A stretch of 30,637 nt of DNA, taken from the NCBI GenBank assembly GCA_023132365.1, contig JAGLYJ010000007.1:1-30637 (forward strand), in the 5' to 3' direction. The notes beneath the pieces were generated by a model. The model searched no databases. It was not told the origin of the DNA and saw only the letters and a list, made by a program, of their open reading frames with translations. Shown here one piece after another: positions 7,347 through 14,600 of the stretch. Made by a program: the position numbers and the translations under genes. Origin of the DNA: Mycoplasmatota bacterium (lineage in GTDB: Bacteria > Bacillota_I > Bacilli_A > Izemoplasmatales > Hujiaoplasmataceae). The first letter of the stretch is position 1, and each line of letters begins with the position of its first letter.

Positions 7347-8555
7347 TTATTTAGATGTTTCTTTCAAAACCATAATAATAATATCAATGGCTTTTAACAT
7401 GTCTTTTTCTTTGATTACTAGTGGTGGTGCAAAACGTACGGTTTGTTTTTTTGTTTCCTTTGCTAGTAATCCATTTACTTTAAGTGCTTCTGTATAAAGT
7501 CTAGCTGGTCCAGCCGATGGTTTAATATCGATAGCTATAAGTAGTCCTTTACCTCGCACTTCTTCGACGATATCAAGTTGTGCTTTTTTTAGGGCATTCA
7601 TTAACATGTCTCCTAAACGCACTGAGCGTTCCGCTAGGTTTTCGTCTAAAATAACATCAATTGCAGCTTCAGCGGCTACACAACCAAGTGGATTACCTCC
7701 AAATGTAGAACCATGTGATCCTGGATCGAAGACTTTCATAATTTTTTCATCTGCGACAATAGCAGATACCGGCAAGATTCCACCACTTAACGCTTTTCCT
7801 AATATTAGGATGTCTGGTCTTACATCTTCATGTTGATAACAGAATAGTTTACCTGTTCTACCAAATCCTGTTTGGATTTCATCATCCAACCATAAAACAT
7901 TGTGTTTTTTTGTTATTTCTCTAATACCTTTTAAATATCCTGAATCAGGCACAATAACTCCCGCTTCTCCTTGAATAGGTTCAACTAATATAGCAACTGT
8001 ATTTTTTGTTATTGATTTTTCTAAGGCGTCTAAGTCATTATATGGTATTTCAATAAAAGCTTTTGTATAAGGTCCAAAATGATTTTTAGACCCTTCATCA
8101 GATGAGAACCCTACAATTGTTGTAGTACGACCGTGAAAGTTTTTCTTACAAACGATAATTTCTGCCATATTATCTTCTATACCTTTAATTTCATACCCCC
8201 ATCTACGAGCAGCTTTAATTGCTGTTTCTACAGCTTCAGCACCCGAGTTCATTGGGAGTGCCATGTCATAGCCTGTAAGTTTACAAAGTTTTTCTAAAAA
8301 TGGAGCAAGCTTATCACTATGATATGCTCTTGAAGTTAATGTTACTCTTTTTAGTTGTTTTTTAACAGCTCTAATAATTTTAGGATGTAAATGTCCTTGA
8401 TTAAGAGCTGAGTATGCAGATAAAAAATCTAAATATTTTTTACCTTCTGGGTCTGTAACCCAAGCTCCTTTAGCTTTTGCGATAACGACTGGAATCGGTT
8501 TATAGTTATGAGCACCATAAGTATATTCCTTTTGAATAAAGTCTTTTGAATTCAT
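7347..8555 (-). CDS. rocD: ornithine aminotransferase
   Basis: The 402-residue product is a class-III PLP aminotransferase that moves the delta-amino group of ornithine to 2-oxoglutarate, giving glutamate semialdehyde/pyrroline-5-carboxylate and glutamate (arginine/ornithine-proline interconversion, cytoplasm). Visible features are the family start YTYGAHNYKPIPVVI, the PLP-phosphate-binding NSGAEAVETAIK (about 103-114), the pyridine-N Asp in DDEIQTG (Asp225) and the Schiff-base Lys in GKALSGG (Lys254), with STFGGNPL further on. Length and motifs fit RocD rather than acetylornithine aminotransferase, which lacks the YGAHNY-type start. AGGAGATC precedes ATG 8555 on the minus strand. It is monocistronic, facing the repeat region, and ends in a strong terminator. 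No other arginine-pathway genes are near. Confidence 0.93.
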   Translation of the reverse strand: MNSKDFIQKEYTYGAHNYKPIPVVIAKAKGAWVTDPEGKKYLDFLSAYSALNQGHLHPKIIRAVKKQLKRVTLTSRAYHSDKLAPFLEKLCKLTGYDMALPMNSGAEAVETAIKAARRWGYEIKGIEDNMAEIIVCKKNFHGRTTTIVGFSSDEGSKNHFGPYTKAFIEIPYNDLDALEKSITKNTVAILVEPIQGEAGVIVPDSGYLKGIREITKKHNVLWLDDEIQTGFGRTGKLFCYQHEDVRPDILILGKALSGGILPVSAIVADEKIMKVFDPGSHGSTFGGNPLGCVAAEAAIDVILDENLAERSVRLGDMLMNALKKAQLDIVEEVRGKGLLIAIDIKPSAGPARLYTEALKVNGLLAKETKKQTVRFAPPLVIKEKDMLKAIDIIIMVLKETSK

Positions 8556-8780
8556 CTTTGATCTCCTATGTACGTATTGGTTTTAACTAAGCAGTATATA
8601 ATTGATTTCATTCTGCTTTGTTCTTTGTCTAATATTATACAATAATTTTTAATTAAATGTAAGAAATATTTATATAATTTTAAATTTAAGATTTTCTCTT
8701 AATAGTAGAGAAAAAAGAGCTAAATTTTTCTATAGAATTTGTGGATGATATAATAATATTTATAAATAAGGATAAAATAT

Positions 8781-8972
8781 ATGAGATTAGAAATTAATAT
8801 GGTAGTTCTTGATGCAAAAGATACCGCAGGATACTACAAAGAGTTATTTGATGCTGAAATACTATTTGATACAAATAACGATTAAGGACAAAATGAAACA
8901 ATGATGAAATAAGGTGTAACTGAAATAAGAGTACTTAACGAAAATGTTTTCATGCAAACTGTAGAAGGTTAG
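8781..8972 (+). pseudogene. VOC/glyoxalase-like (PhnB-type) pseudogene
   Basis: ATG 8781 opens a frame reading MRLEINMVVLDAKDTAGYY, then KELFDAEILFDT, the typical first beta-alpha-beta unit of PhnB-like VOC proteins. Two in-frame TAA stops (8883-8885 and 8910-8912) interrupt it before NETMMK and TEIRVLNEN. The frame ends at TAG 8970 after about 63 codons, half the usual length. Both stops are TAA, one base from the Leu codon TTA. The last 32 bases, and a few past the stop, nearly match the end of the phosphate permease gene (see findings). Not functional. Confidence 0.7.
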
Positions 8973-8996
8973 TCAAGATAACTCAAAAAATCAAAC

Positions 8997-9024
8997 AAAA
9001 ACTGTACTCAGAGTCCAGTTTTTT
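8997..9024 (+). terminator. terminator after the VOC pseudogene
   Basis: AAAAACTG (8997-9004) pairs with CAGTTTTT (9016-9023) around an 11-base loop, leaving a T run. It is a leftover of the VOC transcription unit. Confidence 0.6.
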
Positions 9025-9049
9025 AAGTGTTGAATCTTGAGATGATTCT

Positions 9050-9250
9050 ATGAGCAATGAAGTAGTGATTAAAGTATATAATAACAGTTACATTGATGAA
9101 AGTCTTAGAGGAAAAGGAATAGGCAAGAAGTTGATTAAGCAATGTTATGAACTATAGCTAGGAACTAGACTCGGCATTCTTTCATCGAAACTTGCAGATA
9201 ATTTTTGTAGGAGTCCTAAGTATATAGAAATACTAGGTTTTAAAAGATAA
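9050..9250 (+). pseudogene. GNAT acetyltransferase fragment
   Basis: The frame from ATG 9050 to TAA 9248 contains ESLRGKGIGKKLIKQCYEL, matching the acetyl-CoA-binding R-G-x-G-I/V-G-x-x-L motif of GNAT enzymes. TAG follows near 9155, and then a distal part ending KYIEILGFKR, matching the usual Y-x-x-x-G-F end of the domain. About 66 codons remain, lacking the N-terminal strands and carrying one in-frame stop, so this is a broken remnant. Confidence 0.7.
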
Positions 9251-9261
9251 TTTTTAAAATT

Positions 9262-9297
9262 GATACGGGTACGATTCAGGGACCCTCAGCTCCACCA
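9262..9297 (+). repeat. 36-bp dispersed repeat, copy 4
   Basis: Full copy with ACGATTC in place of ACGCTTC and the exact CAGCTCCACCA end. It lies 11 bases after the GNAT pseudogene. No IS left end follows; an unrelated large inverted repeat starts 13 bases on. Confidence 0.85.
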
Positions 9298-9310
9298 CGG
9301 TAATTATATT

Positions 9311-9374
9311 AAGTTTATTCTTTTATCACATTTGGCTATATACCGCCATATAGCGGTAATGTAAGAATAAACTT
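9311..9374. repeat. nested inverted repeat upstream of the serine protease
   Basis: AAGTTTATTCTT (9311-9322) and AAGAATAAACTT (9363-9374) are perfect 12-bp inverted copies. Inside them TACCGC (9341-9346) pairs with GCGGTA (9353-9358), and CTATAT/ATATAG gives an alternative inner pairing. No T run follows, so it is not a normal terminator. It may be a cruciform, a regulatory leader, or a tiny MITE-like element. It ends 113 bases before the protease start. Confidence 0.6.
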
Positions 9375-9487
9375 TTGTATTTCTGATATTGTATGGGATT
9401 TATACAGTGGGTTGTGTTAATATATGACATATATGCCGTTTTATCGATAAAAATTTTATGGTATAAATATAGACAGGAGGTATATTT

Positions 9488-10441
9488 ATGAAAAAAGTTT
9501 TAATTGCAGTATTATTAATGATTACTTCAGCATTTATGGTTTTCAATGTTAACGCTTATAGTGTTGAAAATGATAATGCTAAGATGGAAAGTTACAATGT
9601 AGTGACTTACTATAATGATAAGTCAAGAACTATCACAACAGAAACACACTATAATAAATACACATACAATCTAAAGGATGGAGAAGAGCACACTACTCCT
9701 GCATATATCCCTAAAACACTTGATAACAGTCAATACTCAACTAAAACAGTATTATGGTCTGATACTAGAGTTCAAATCACTAATACCACTATTCATCCTT
9801 ATACATATATTGGAAGAATAGAATTTCATTGGGATACTAATGGAGACGGAACAGTTGATACTTATACATATGGAACCGGGTTCTTAGAAGGGCCTGATGT
9901 ATTAACAACAGCTGGGCATGCAGTATATAACGCTAGTTGGGGAGGGTTCCCATCAGGAATTAAATATTATCCAGCTATTGATGAATGGACAAATCAACCT
10001 TTTGGATATGCAGGATGGTCATCAATAACAGTTTCCCAAAATTACGTTAATAATCAGTCAGTAGATTATGATTGGGCAATTATTGTATTATCTAGTAATG
10101 TGGGAGCTAGTACAGGTTGGTTCGGTAAAGGATGGTCATCAGGATCTTTAAATAACAAAGAAATTTCTGTAACAGGCTATCCAGGCGATAAACCTTCATG
10201 GACGATGTGGAAAGGTGATGGAAAGATCACATCAACCTTAACATACAGGTTAAGACACAATGTTGATACATATACAGGACAAAGTGGTGCTCCTATGTAT
10301 GATAGTAATAATATAGTTTGGGGCATTCATACAAAGGGAGGAAATGTATTTATAAATAATTCTGGAAGAAAAATAGACGAAACTCTGTACAATTATCTTC
10401 AAGAGAAATGCGAAGAAGGAATGGATAGGTATTATCCATGA
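9488..10441 (+). CDS. secreted V8-like (S1B) serine protease
   Basis: The 317-residue product starts with a signal peptide (MKK, then a hydrophobic core, cleavage probably after VNA near residue 23). The chymotrypsin-fold triad is in order: His in LTTAGHAVY (His144), Asp in VDYDWAII (Asp195) and Ser in TGQSGAPMY (Ser266). The GQSGAP form and the surrounding IVWGIHTKGG match glutamyl endopeptidase/V8-type trypsin-like proteases. It should be exported and act on extracellular proteins. A strong ribosome binding site, AGGAGG (9475-9480), precedes ATG 9488, and TATAAAT near 9462 could be its -10. Its stop overlaps the next gene's start (ATGA), so the two are translationally coupled. Confidence 0.9.
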   Translation: MKKVLIAVLLMITSAFMVFNVNAYSVENDNAKMESYNVVTYYNDKSRTITTETHYNKYTYNLKDGEEHTTPAYIPKTLDNSQYSTKTVLWSDTRVQITNTTIHPYTYIGRIEFHWDTNGDGTVDTYTYGTGFLEGPDVLTTAGHAVYNASWGGFPSGIKYYPAIDEWTNQPFGYAGWSSITVSQNYVNNQSVDYDWAIIVLSSNVGASTGWFGKGWSSGSLNNKEISVTGYPGDKPSWTMWKGDGKITSTLTYRLRHNVDTYTGQSGAPMYDSNNIVWGIHTKGGNVFINNSGRKIDETLYNYLQEKCEEGMDRYYP

Positions 10442-10770
10442 GAAAGGTATGGAAAATTGTAATCATAACTAGCATTGTTTTTGCTATAGTGGCAATACTC
10501 TCTTATACACAGTTATATAATAAGTCTTTTCAAGCAACAGTAAGTACCGTTGGTGATAATTTTATCATAGTTGAGGGGAATGAAAGTGGATATATAGGAA
10601 GATACTCAATATTCATTAATCAAAATACAAAGATTACTGATTCTTCTAATGACATAATTTTGATTACTGATATATCAGAAGGAGATATAGTCGTTATATA
10701 TTATACTGGATTTTTTCTTGAAAGTGATCCTGCGATAGTTGAAAATTGTACTAAAATAAAATTACTATAG
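10438..10770 (+). CDS. small membrane-anchored DUF3221-like protein
   Basis: The 110-residue product has one N-terminal hydrophobic helix (about residues 7-25) and then a compact, beta-rich domain. The pattern resembles DUF3221-type extracytoplasmic proteins of Firmicutes: IIVEGNESGYIG..SIFINQNTKI..., DISEGDIVVIYYTGFFLESDP, ending in NCTKIKL. The start ATG overlaps the protease stop by four bases, so it is made together with the protease. It may be exported and anchored at the membrane as a partner or modulator, but its role is not known. The family call is from pattern memory. Confidence 0.6.
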   Translation: MRKVWKIVIITSIVFAIVAILSYTQLYNKSFQATVSTVGDNFIIVEGNESGYIGRYSIFINQNTKITDSSNDIILITDISEGDIVVIYYTGFFLESDPAIVENCTKIKLL

Positions 10771-10871
10771 AAGCTGGTAAGGTAATTAAACAGTAGTTGG
10801 TAAAACCATCATATGCATAGAATAATAAGTTGTAATTTTAATAAATTTTATGCTGAATGTTATCATTTAGT

Positions 10872-10908
10872 ACTGGTACGCTTCAAGGACCTTCCCCGTG
10901 CCAGTTTT
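10872..10908 (+). terminator. terminator of the protease operon, containing a degenerate repeat core
   Basis: ACTGGTACG (10872-10880) pairs with CGTGCCAGT (10897-10905) over nine positions with one G-U, followed by TTTT. Bases 10875-10895 (GGTACGCTTC then AAGGACCTTC) match the core of the 36-bp repeat family with one substitution, but the CAGCTCCACCA end is missing. The repeat core here has become, or came from, part of a hairpin. Confidence 0.65.
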
Positions 10909-11042
10909 GACACGCTTCCAAATAATAGTATATTCATATTAAGTTGTAATTAAAAATTGTTATAGCGAGCCATATCAGAAATAATTGTAAATAATAATAT
11001 GATTTGCATAACAAAGCGCTTTGAATTACATTTTAAAGTATT

Positions 11043-11077
11043 GCAATCAACCACAATAAACAGGTTGATTGCTTTTT
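11043..11077 (+). terminator. orphan hairpin terminator
   Basis: GCAATCAACC (11043-11052) pairs perfectly with GGTTGATTGC (11063-11072) around a ten-base loop, followed by five Ts. No coding gene ends just before it (the nearest, at 10770, already has its own terminator), so it may end a small RNA transcribed from about 10920-11040. Confidence 0.7.
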
Positions 11078-11205
11078 ATATAGTTTCAAATTATAGTAAA
11101 AAAACATGAAGGGAATTTTTTTTGCTGTTTCTATGTATATGATATCAGAGACCACTGTTTAAAATTCATACCAATCCAATTTATAGTAAATCCTAAAAGA
11201 ACCAA

Positions 11206-11234
11206 TTGAAAATGCTTACATTTTCTGTTATAAT
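11206..11234 (+). promoter_or_regulatory. promoter of the DUF47-PiT phosphate operon
   Basis: TTGAAA (11206-11211), 17 bases, then TATAAT (11229-11234) preceded by TG one base upstream (extended -10). This is a good vegetative sigma-factor promoter about 90 bases before the first gene. No PhoB/PhoP-type box was recognised. Confidence 0.7.
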
Positions 11235-11324
11235 ACTTGTTTACCAAAGTTAATAAAAGTTTTTAAAGAAATAATAGATTAAACGGCATTTAGGAAAAAG
11301 AATGTTTTAGAATAGGAGATATAT

Positions 11325-11975
11325 ATGAAAATTTTTAAGAATCGTAATAAAGAGTTAGAAATGGAGATAAATTTATACTTAAATAGCCTACAAAAAGGTT
11401 CTAATACTTTTTTAGAAGGAGTTAAATCATATCTTCGCTGTGAAGTTGAGCAGTTTGATGAGCGTGTTAAATTAATAACTGAACAAGAGAAAGATGCTGA
11501 TGAGCACTTAGTGAACATAAAATATGTTCTTTTTAGATATAATCTTATTCCTGATTTAAGTGCAGATATTTTAGAACTAGTAGATTCTATGGATGATATT
11601 AATGATGTTTCAAAAGAAGTTCTTTTAAATCTTCAAGTTATAAAACCAAATATTGATCCATTATTGATTGACGATTTTGGTCATATCGCTAAGAAATCAA
11701 ATAAAGCAGTTGAATCTGTTATTAAGGGAGTTAGGCTTTATTTGACTGAGTTTATGACTGTTGAGGATTATATTACAAAAACAAATCTTTATGAATCTGA
11801 AGTAGATACTTTACTACACAATGTTAAAGTGAAAATCTTCGGTGACCAAATTAAATGTAGTCTTAGCGAAAAACTACTTCTAGATAAATTTGCAGACGAA
11901 ATAGCTGCATTATCGGATATAGCAGAAAAGATAGCAAGTAAATTATCCGTGTTTAGATTTAAAAGAAGTATATAA
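11325..11975 (+). CDS. DUF47/PhoU-like phosphate transport regulator
   Basis: The all-helical 216-residue protein matches the PhoU-divergent DUF47 family (TIGR00153 type) that accompanies PiT permeases. It starts with the short basic stretch typical of the family (FKNRNKELEMEI). Coiled helices then carry E-x-x-x-D-type metal-binding patterns such as EQEKDADEHL (about 53-62) and a second cluster around ESEVDTLLHNVK. The protein is cytoplasmic and probably gates or modulates the permease. AGGAGAT precedes ATG 11325. The permease gene follows after 31 bases, so the pair forms an operon. Confidence 0.85.
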   Translation: MKIFKNRNKELEMEINLYLNSLQKGSNTFLEGVKSYLRCEVEQFDERVKLITEQEKDADEHLVNIKYVLFRYNLIPDLSADILELVDSMDDINDVSKEVLLNLQVIKPNIDPLLIDDFGHIAKKSNKAVESVIKGVRLYLTEFMTVEDYITKTNLYESEVDTLLHNVKVKIFGDQIKCSLSEKLLLDKFADEIAALSDIAEKIASKLSVFRFKRSI

Positions 11976-12006
11976 TGCTGTTTAGAATCAAGGAGGTGTG
12001 TAGCCT

Positions 12007-13059
12007 ATGGATATTCTAATCATTGGTATATTTCTATCGGCAGGCCTCTTTATGGGATGGTCGCTTGGAGCTAATGATGCAGCTAATATTTTTGGAACTG
12101 CTGTAGGTACTAAGATGGTTAGTTTTAGAACAGCTGCTATTATTTGTAGTGTATTTGTAATAATTGGTGCTGTTGTAGGCGGTTCTGGGACATCACATAC
12201 ACTTGGAAAGTTAGGTACTATTAATGCGATAGCAGGAGCATTTGCTGTTTCTGCATCAGCAGCTTTTACTGTTATGATGATGACTAAAAGAGGATTGCCA
12301 GTTTCTACCTCACAAGCGATTGTAGGTGCCATAATCGGATGGAATATATTTGGCGGTTTACAGACGGATACTAAGGTTGTAGTTGATATTGCTCAAACTT
12401 GGGTTTTCACACCAATCCTCGCAGCTATTTTTGCTGTTATTATCTATTGGATTGTTAAGTATATTATAGAGCACACAAAAATCCATGTGGTTAAAATGGA
12501 TAAATATACGCGTTGGGGTCTTATTATTGCTGGAGCGTTTGGAGCTTATAGTTTAGGCGCGAATAATATTGCAAATGTTATGGGTGTTTTTATTCAGGTA
12601 TCCCCATTTAATGATATTACTATTGGTAATGTTGCGTTTACAGGAATTCAACAACTATTTTTACTTGGAGGTATTGCTATAGCAGTGGGTGTGATTACAT
12701 ACTCTAAAAAAGTAATGACGACAGTTGGAAATAGTATATTCAAGCTTTCACCTATTAATGCTTTTGTGGTGGTTCTAGCTACTTCACTTGTGTTATTTGT
12801 ATTTTCATCAGAAGGTATATATAACTTCCTTACTTCTAGAAATTTACCAGCGTTACCACTTGTTCCTGTATCACAGTCGCAAGCAGTTATAGGTGCAATT
12901 ATGGGTATTGGATTAGCAAAAGGTGGTAGAAATATTGATCTATCGAAGATAGGTAAGATTAGTATTGGATGGGTTTTAACACCTCTCATTTCTATAGTGA
13001 TTTCTTTTGTTGCATTGAGTATTTTACAAAATGTTTTCTTGCAAACTGTAGTAGGTTAG
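12007..13059 (+). CDS. PiT-family low-affinity inorganic phosphate permease
   Basis: The 350-residue, very hydrophobic protein has the duplicated PiT signature: GANDAANIFGTAVG at about 21-34 and GANNIANVMGVF at about 184-195. Further family sequence is seen at LPVSTSQAIVGAIIGW and, in the second half, VPVSQSQAVIGAIMG. This is a cation-coupled phosphate symporter of the cytoplasmic membrane. A very strong AAGGAGGTG near 11990 precedes ATG 12007. It is the second gene of the DUF47-PiT operon. Its last codons (NVFLQTVVG, stop) and the following bases are almost identical to the end of the VOC pseudogene at 8941-8979, which is odd for unrelated genes. IS debris begins about 30 bases after the stop. 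Confidence 0.93.
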   Translation: MDILIIGIFLSAGLFMGWSLGANDAANIFGTAVGTKMVSFRTAAIICSVFVIIGAVVGGSGTSHTLGKLGTINAIAGAFAVSASAAFTVMMMTKRGLPVSTSQAIVGAIIGWNIFGGLQTDTKVVVDIAQTWVFTPILAAIFAVIIYWIVKYIIEHTKIHVVKMDKYTRWGLIIAGAFGAYSLGANNIANVMGVFIQVSPFNDITIGNVAFTGIQQLFLLGGIAIAVGVITYSKKVMTTVGNSIFKLSPINAFVVVLATSLVLFVFSSEGIYNFLTSRNLPALPLVPVSQSQAVIGAIMGIGLAKGGRNIDLSKIGKISIGWVLTPLISIVISFVALSILQNVFLQTVVG

Positions 13060-13080
13060 TCAAGATTGGAATGCTGATAG

Positions 13081-13310
13081 TAAATTCGACACTAAAAGTT
13101 GGACACTTTACTATTTAATAAAGAAGAATCTTCAGATGAAGATTCCTTTTTTATGGCTTGATTCCTGTATTTATCTTCATATTCAATCGGTGTCAAATAA
13201 TCAAGTAATGCATGTGGACGCTTTGTACAAAAAAAATAATGTACATATCTATTGATTCTTTAAGGTTATCAAAGTGATTATAGAATATTTGTAGATTTTC
13301 TCCTTACATA
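13081..13310 (-). mobile_element. IS3/IS150-family right-end remnant with transposase C-terminus
   Basis: On the minus strand a frame reads FYNHFDNLKESIDMYI and then, after a one-base shift in a T run near 13230, TKRPHALLDYLTPIEYEDKY, the classic end of IS3 OrfB integrases (...KRPH.ALGYLTP.E...). The stop is at 13092-13094. The terminal repeat contains AAAAGTTGGACAC (13094-13106), matching the inner part of the left-end remnants elsewhere. Everything upstream, including the DDE catalytic core, is missing. The fragment is dead. Confidence 0.85.
13126..13152 (+). terminator. terminator of the phosphate operon inside the IS remnant
   Basis: GAATCTTC (13126-13133) pairs with GAAGATTC (13138-13145) over a four-base loop, followed by CTTTTTT. 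It lies inside the transposase C-terminal coding remnant but in the right place, about 70 bases after the PiT stop, to end that operon. Confidence 0.65.
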
Positions 13311-13546
13311 AAACGAGTCAAATAAAATACAGAAATAATATGATATAATAAAAACAATTAGAGTGGGGGTTAATCATTTTTCTATCCTACTTTTAGAAGC
13401 TTGTTCATAGTATTTCTTTTTCCATTTCAAGTACCTCCTACTGGAACTAAACACTTCATTAAACTAAATGCAAACAAAACTATACATAATGTAAATATAA
13501 CAATTCATTAATACATCTTAACTACGTCAATGAGTTATAAAAATTA
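13311..13546. other. gene-free stretch before the toxin-antitoxin pair
   Basis: AT-rich sequence with no open frame of interest and no hairpin I can support. Around 13380-13440 a short segment could be the scar of the same IS event. The toxin-antitoxin promoter starts at 13547. Confidence 0.5.
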
Positions 13547-13588
13547 TTGACAGATACCTCATTGGGGTATATAATGAAGTGAGGTGAT
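13547..13588 (+). promoter_or_regulatory. consensus promoter with overlapping inverted repeats (probable autoregulatory operator)
   Basis: TTGACA (13547-13552), exactly 17 bases, then TATAAT (13570-13575): a perfect consensus promoter. The spacer contains ATACC and GGTAT in inverted order, and ACCTCA (from 13556) is the inverted copy of TGAGGT (from 13581), so the inverted pair brackets the -10. The following gene encodes an N-terminal HTH domain, so repression by its own product is likely. Confidence 0.75.
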
Positions 13589-13591
13589 CGT

Positions 13592-14086
13592 ATGTCAAGA
13601 GAAATGAAGACACTAAGAGATAATTTAGAGTTAACGCAAGAACAAGTTTCCATATTAACTGGTGTTCCTGTGAAAACATTAAGAAATTGGGAACAAGAAG
13701 TAAGAAAACCTAGTGAATGGACTATTAATCTAGTAATGGATAGACTCTTAAGAGTTAAGATGGAAGAACATGCATTAACTACTGATTCAAATAAGGTTTT
13801 ATCATTTTTAACAATCAAAGAAAAGGTTAAGGAAGTTGCTAAAGATTATGATATAGAAAAAATATATTTATTTGGTTCATATATTAAAGGGAATGCAAAT
13901 GAAGATAGTGATATCGACCTTTACATGGAATCTAAGCTATTCAGTTTAGATTATTTTGCCTTTGCTGAAGTTTTACGTCAAAAATTAAGAAAGAAAATAG
14001 GATTGCTTAGTAATATGACAGTAAAATCAAATTCGAAAATAGAACATGAAATCAACTCGACAGGAGTTTTAATTTATGAAAGATAA
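13592..14086 (+). CDS. HTH-MNT fusion: MntA-type nucleotidyltransferase antitoxin with XRE domain
   Basis: The 164-residue protein has two domains. Residues about 5-50 form an XRE-like helix-turn-helix (LTQEQVSILTGVPVKTLRNWE). Residues about 75-164 form a minimal nucleotidyltransferase with the exact G-S-x10-D-x-D motif: GS at 95-96 and Asp107/Asp109 in DSDIDL. In characterised HepT-MntA pairs the MNT enzyme transfers AMP from ATP to a tyrosine of the HEPN toxin and inactivates it. Most described MntA proteins are the bare MNT domain; here a DNA-binding domain is joined, which would add promoter control. GAGGTGATC precedes ATG 13592. The gene overlaps the toxin gene by 11 bases. Confidence 0.85.
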   Translation: MSREMKTLRDNLELTQEQVSILTGVPVKTLRNWEQEVRKPSEWTINLVMDRLLRVKMEEHALTTDSNKVLSFLTIKEKVKEVAKDYDIEKIYLFGSYIKGNANEDSDIDLYMESKLFSLDYFAFAEVLRQKLRKKIGLLSNMTVKSNSKIEHEINSTGVLIYER

Positions 14087-14393
14087 AGAGTATATGAAGA
14101 GATTGATTAAATACTGTGAGAAAATAGTAATGTATATGAAAGAAGTTAAGTCATACGAAGATTTTTCATCAAACCTTGAAAAAGTTGATGCAGTAATTTT
14201 AAATCTAGAACAAATTGGAGAAACCGCCAAAAAACTCAGTGATGGAGGAAAAAAAGTATATCCAGATATAAATTGGTTAAGTATTATTGGTTTGCGTAAC
14301 ATGATTTCTCACGAGTATGAAGGTATTAAGCTTGAAATCATATATGATATTGCAATTAATAAGATATCATATTTATTGAATAAGTTAAATTAG
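14076..14393 (+). CDS. HEPN-domain toxin, HepT-like (DUF86)
   Basis: The 105-residue helical protein has the HEPN RNase motif R-x4-H-x-Y intact: RNMISHEY with Arg74, His79 and Tyr81. In HepT-type toxins Arg and His form the ribonuclease site, and the Tyr two residues on is the one adenylylated by the MNT partner. GETAKKLSD before it is also typical of DUF86. The start at ATG 14076 has CAGGAG at 14061-14066 and overlaps the end of the antitoxin gene, so translation is coupled. The likely role is RNA cleavage when not neutralised, for plasmid/island maintenance or phage defence. No degradation of the motif is seen, so the pair looks functional. Confidence 0.88.
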   Translation: MKDKEYMKRLIKYCEKIVMYMKEVKSYEDFSSNLEKVDAVILNLEQIGETAKKLSDGGKKVYPDINWLSIIGLRNMISHEYEGIKLEIIYDIAINKISYLLNKLN

Positions 14394-14444
14394 AAATTAG
14401 ATTAATGTGTTAGTTAATACAACTGTACTTAACAATACTATTTT

Positions 14445-14480
14445 GATACGGGTACGCTTCAGGGACCATCAGCTCCACCA
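14445..14480 (+). repeat. 36-bp dispersed repeat, copy 6
   Basis: A full copy matching the consensus, ending CATCAGCTCCACCA. An IS3-type left-end remnant starts about six bases downstream. Confidence 0.87.
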
Positions 14481-14485
14481 AACAA

Positions 14486-14600
14486 GCAAATAGTTTCCAA
14501 AAGTTGGAGACATGGTATACTAACCATACCACTCTGATGAAGGGAGCTATTTTTATTATGATATTAACACTAAAGTAGAAAATGAAGATGTGTGAAGTGC
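14486..14600 (+). mobile_element. IS3-family left-end remnant (copy B)
   Basis: Near-identical to the remnant at 7068: AAATAGTTTCC, AAAAGTTGGAGACATGG, TATACTAACCAT, CACTCTGATGAAGGG and AGCTATTTTT, then an ATG opening a frame that hits TAG within seven codons (LTLK then stop). The similarity fades near 14600. Confidence 0.65.

Larger units (their letters stand above)
10771..11324. other. gene-free stretch with two terminators, a degenerate repeat core and the phosphate-operon promoter
   Basis: Contents in order: a hairpin terminator whose loop contains a degenerate copy of the dispersed repeat core (10872-10908); a 12-bp palindrome CAAAGCGCTTTG (11012-11023); a second strong terminator (11043-11077) with no gene just before it; and the promoter of the DUF47-PiT operon (11206-11234). 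Confidence 0.65.

Noticed and set aside
11012..11023. Catabolite-repression (cre) site at the palindrome CAAAGCGCTTTG
   Set aside because: It deviates from the cre consensus at three positions and is cut off from the phosphate operon by a terminator.
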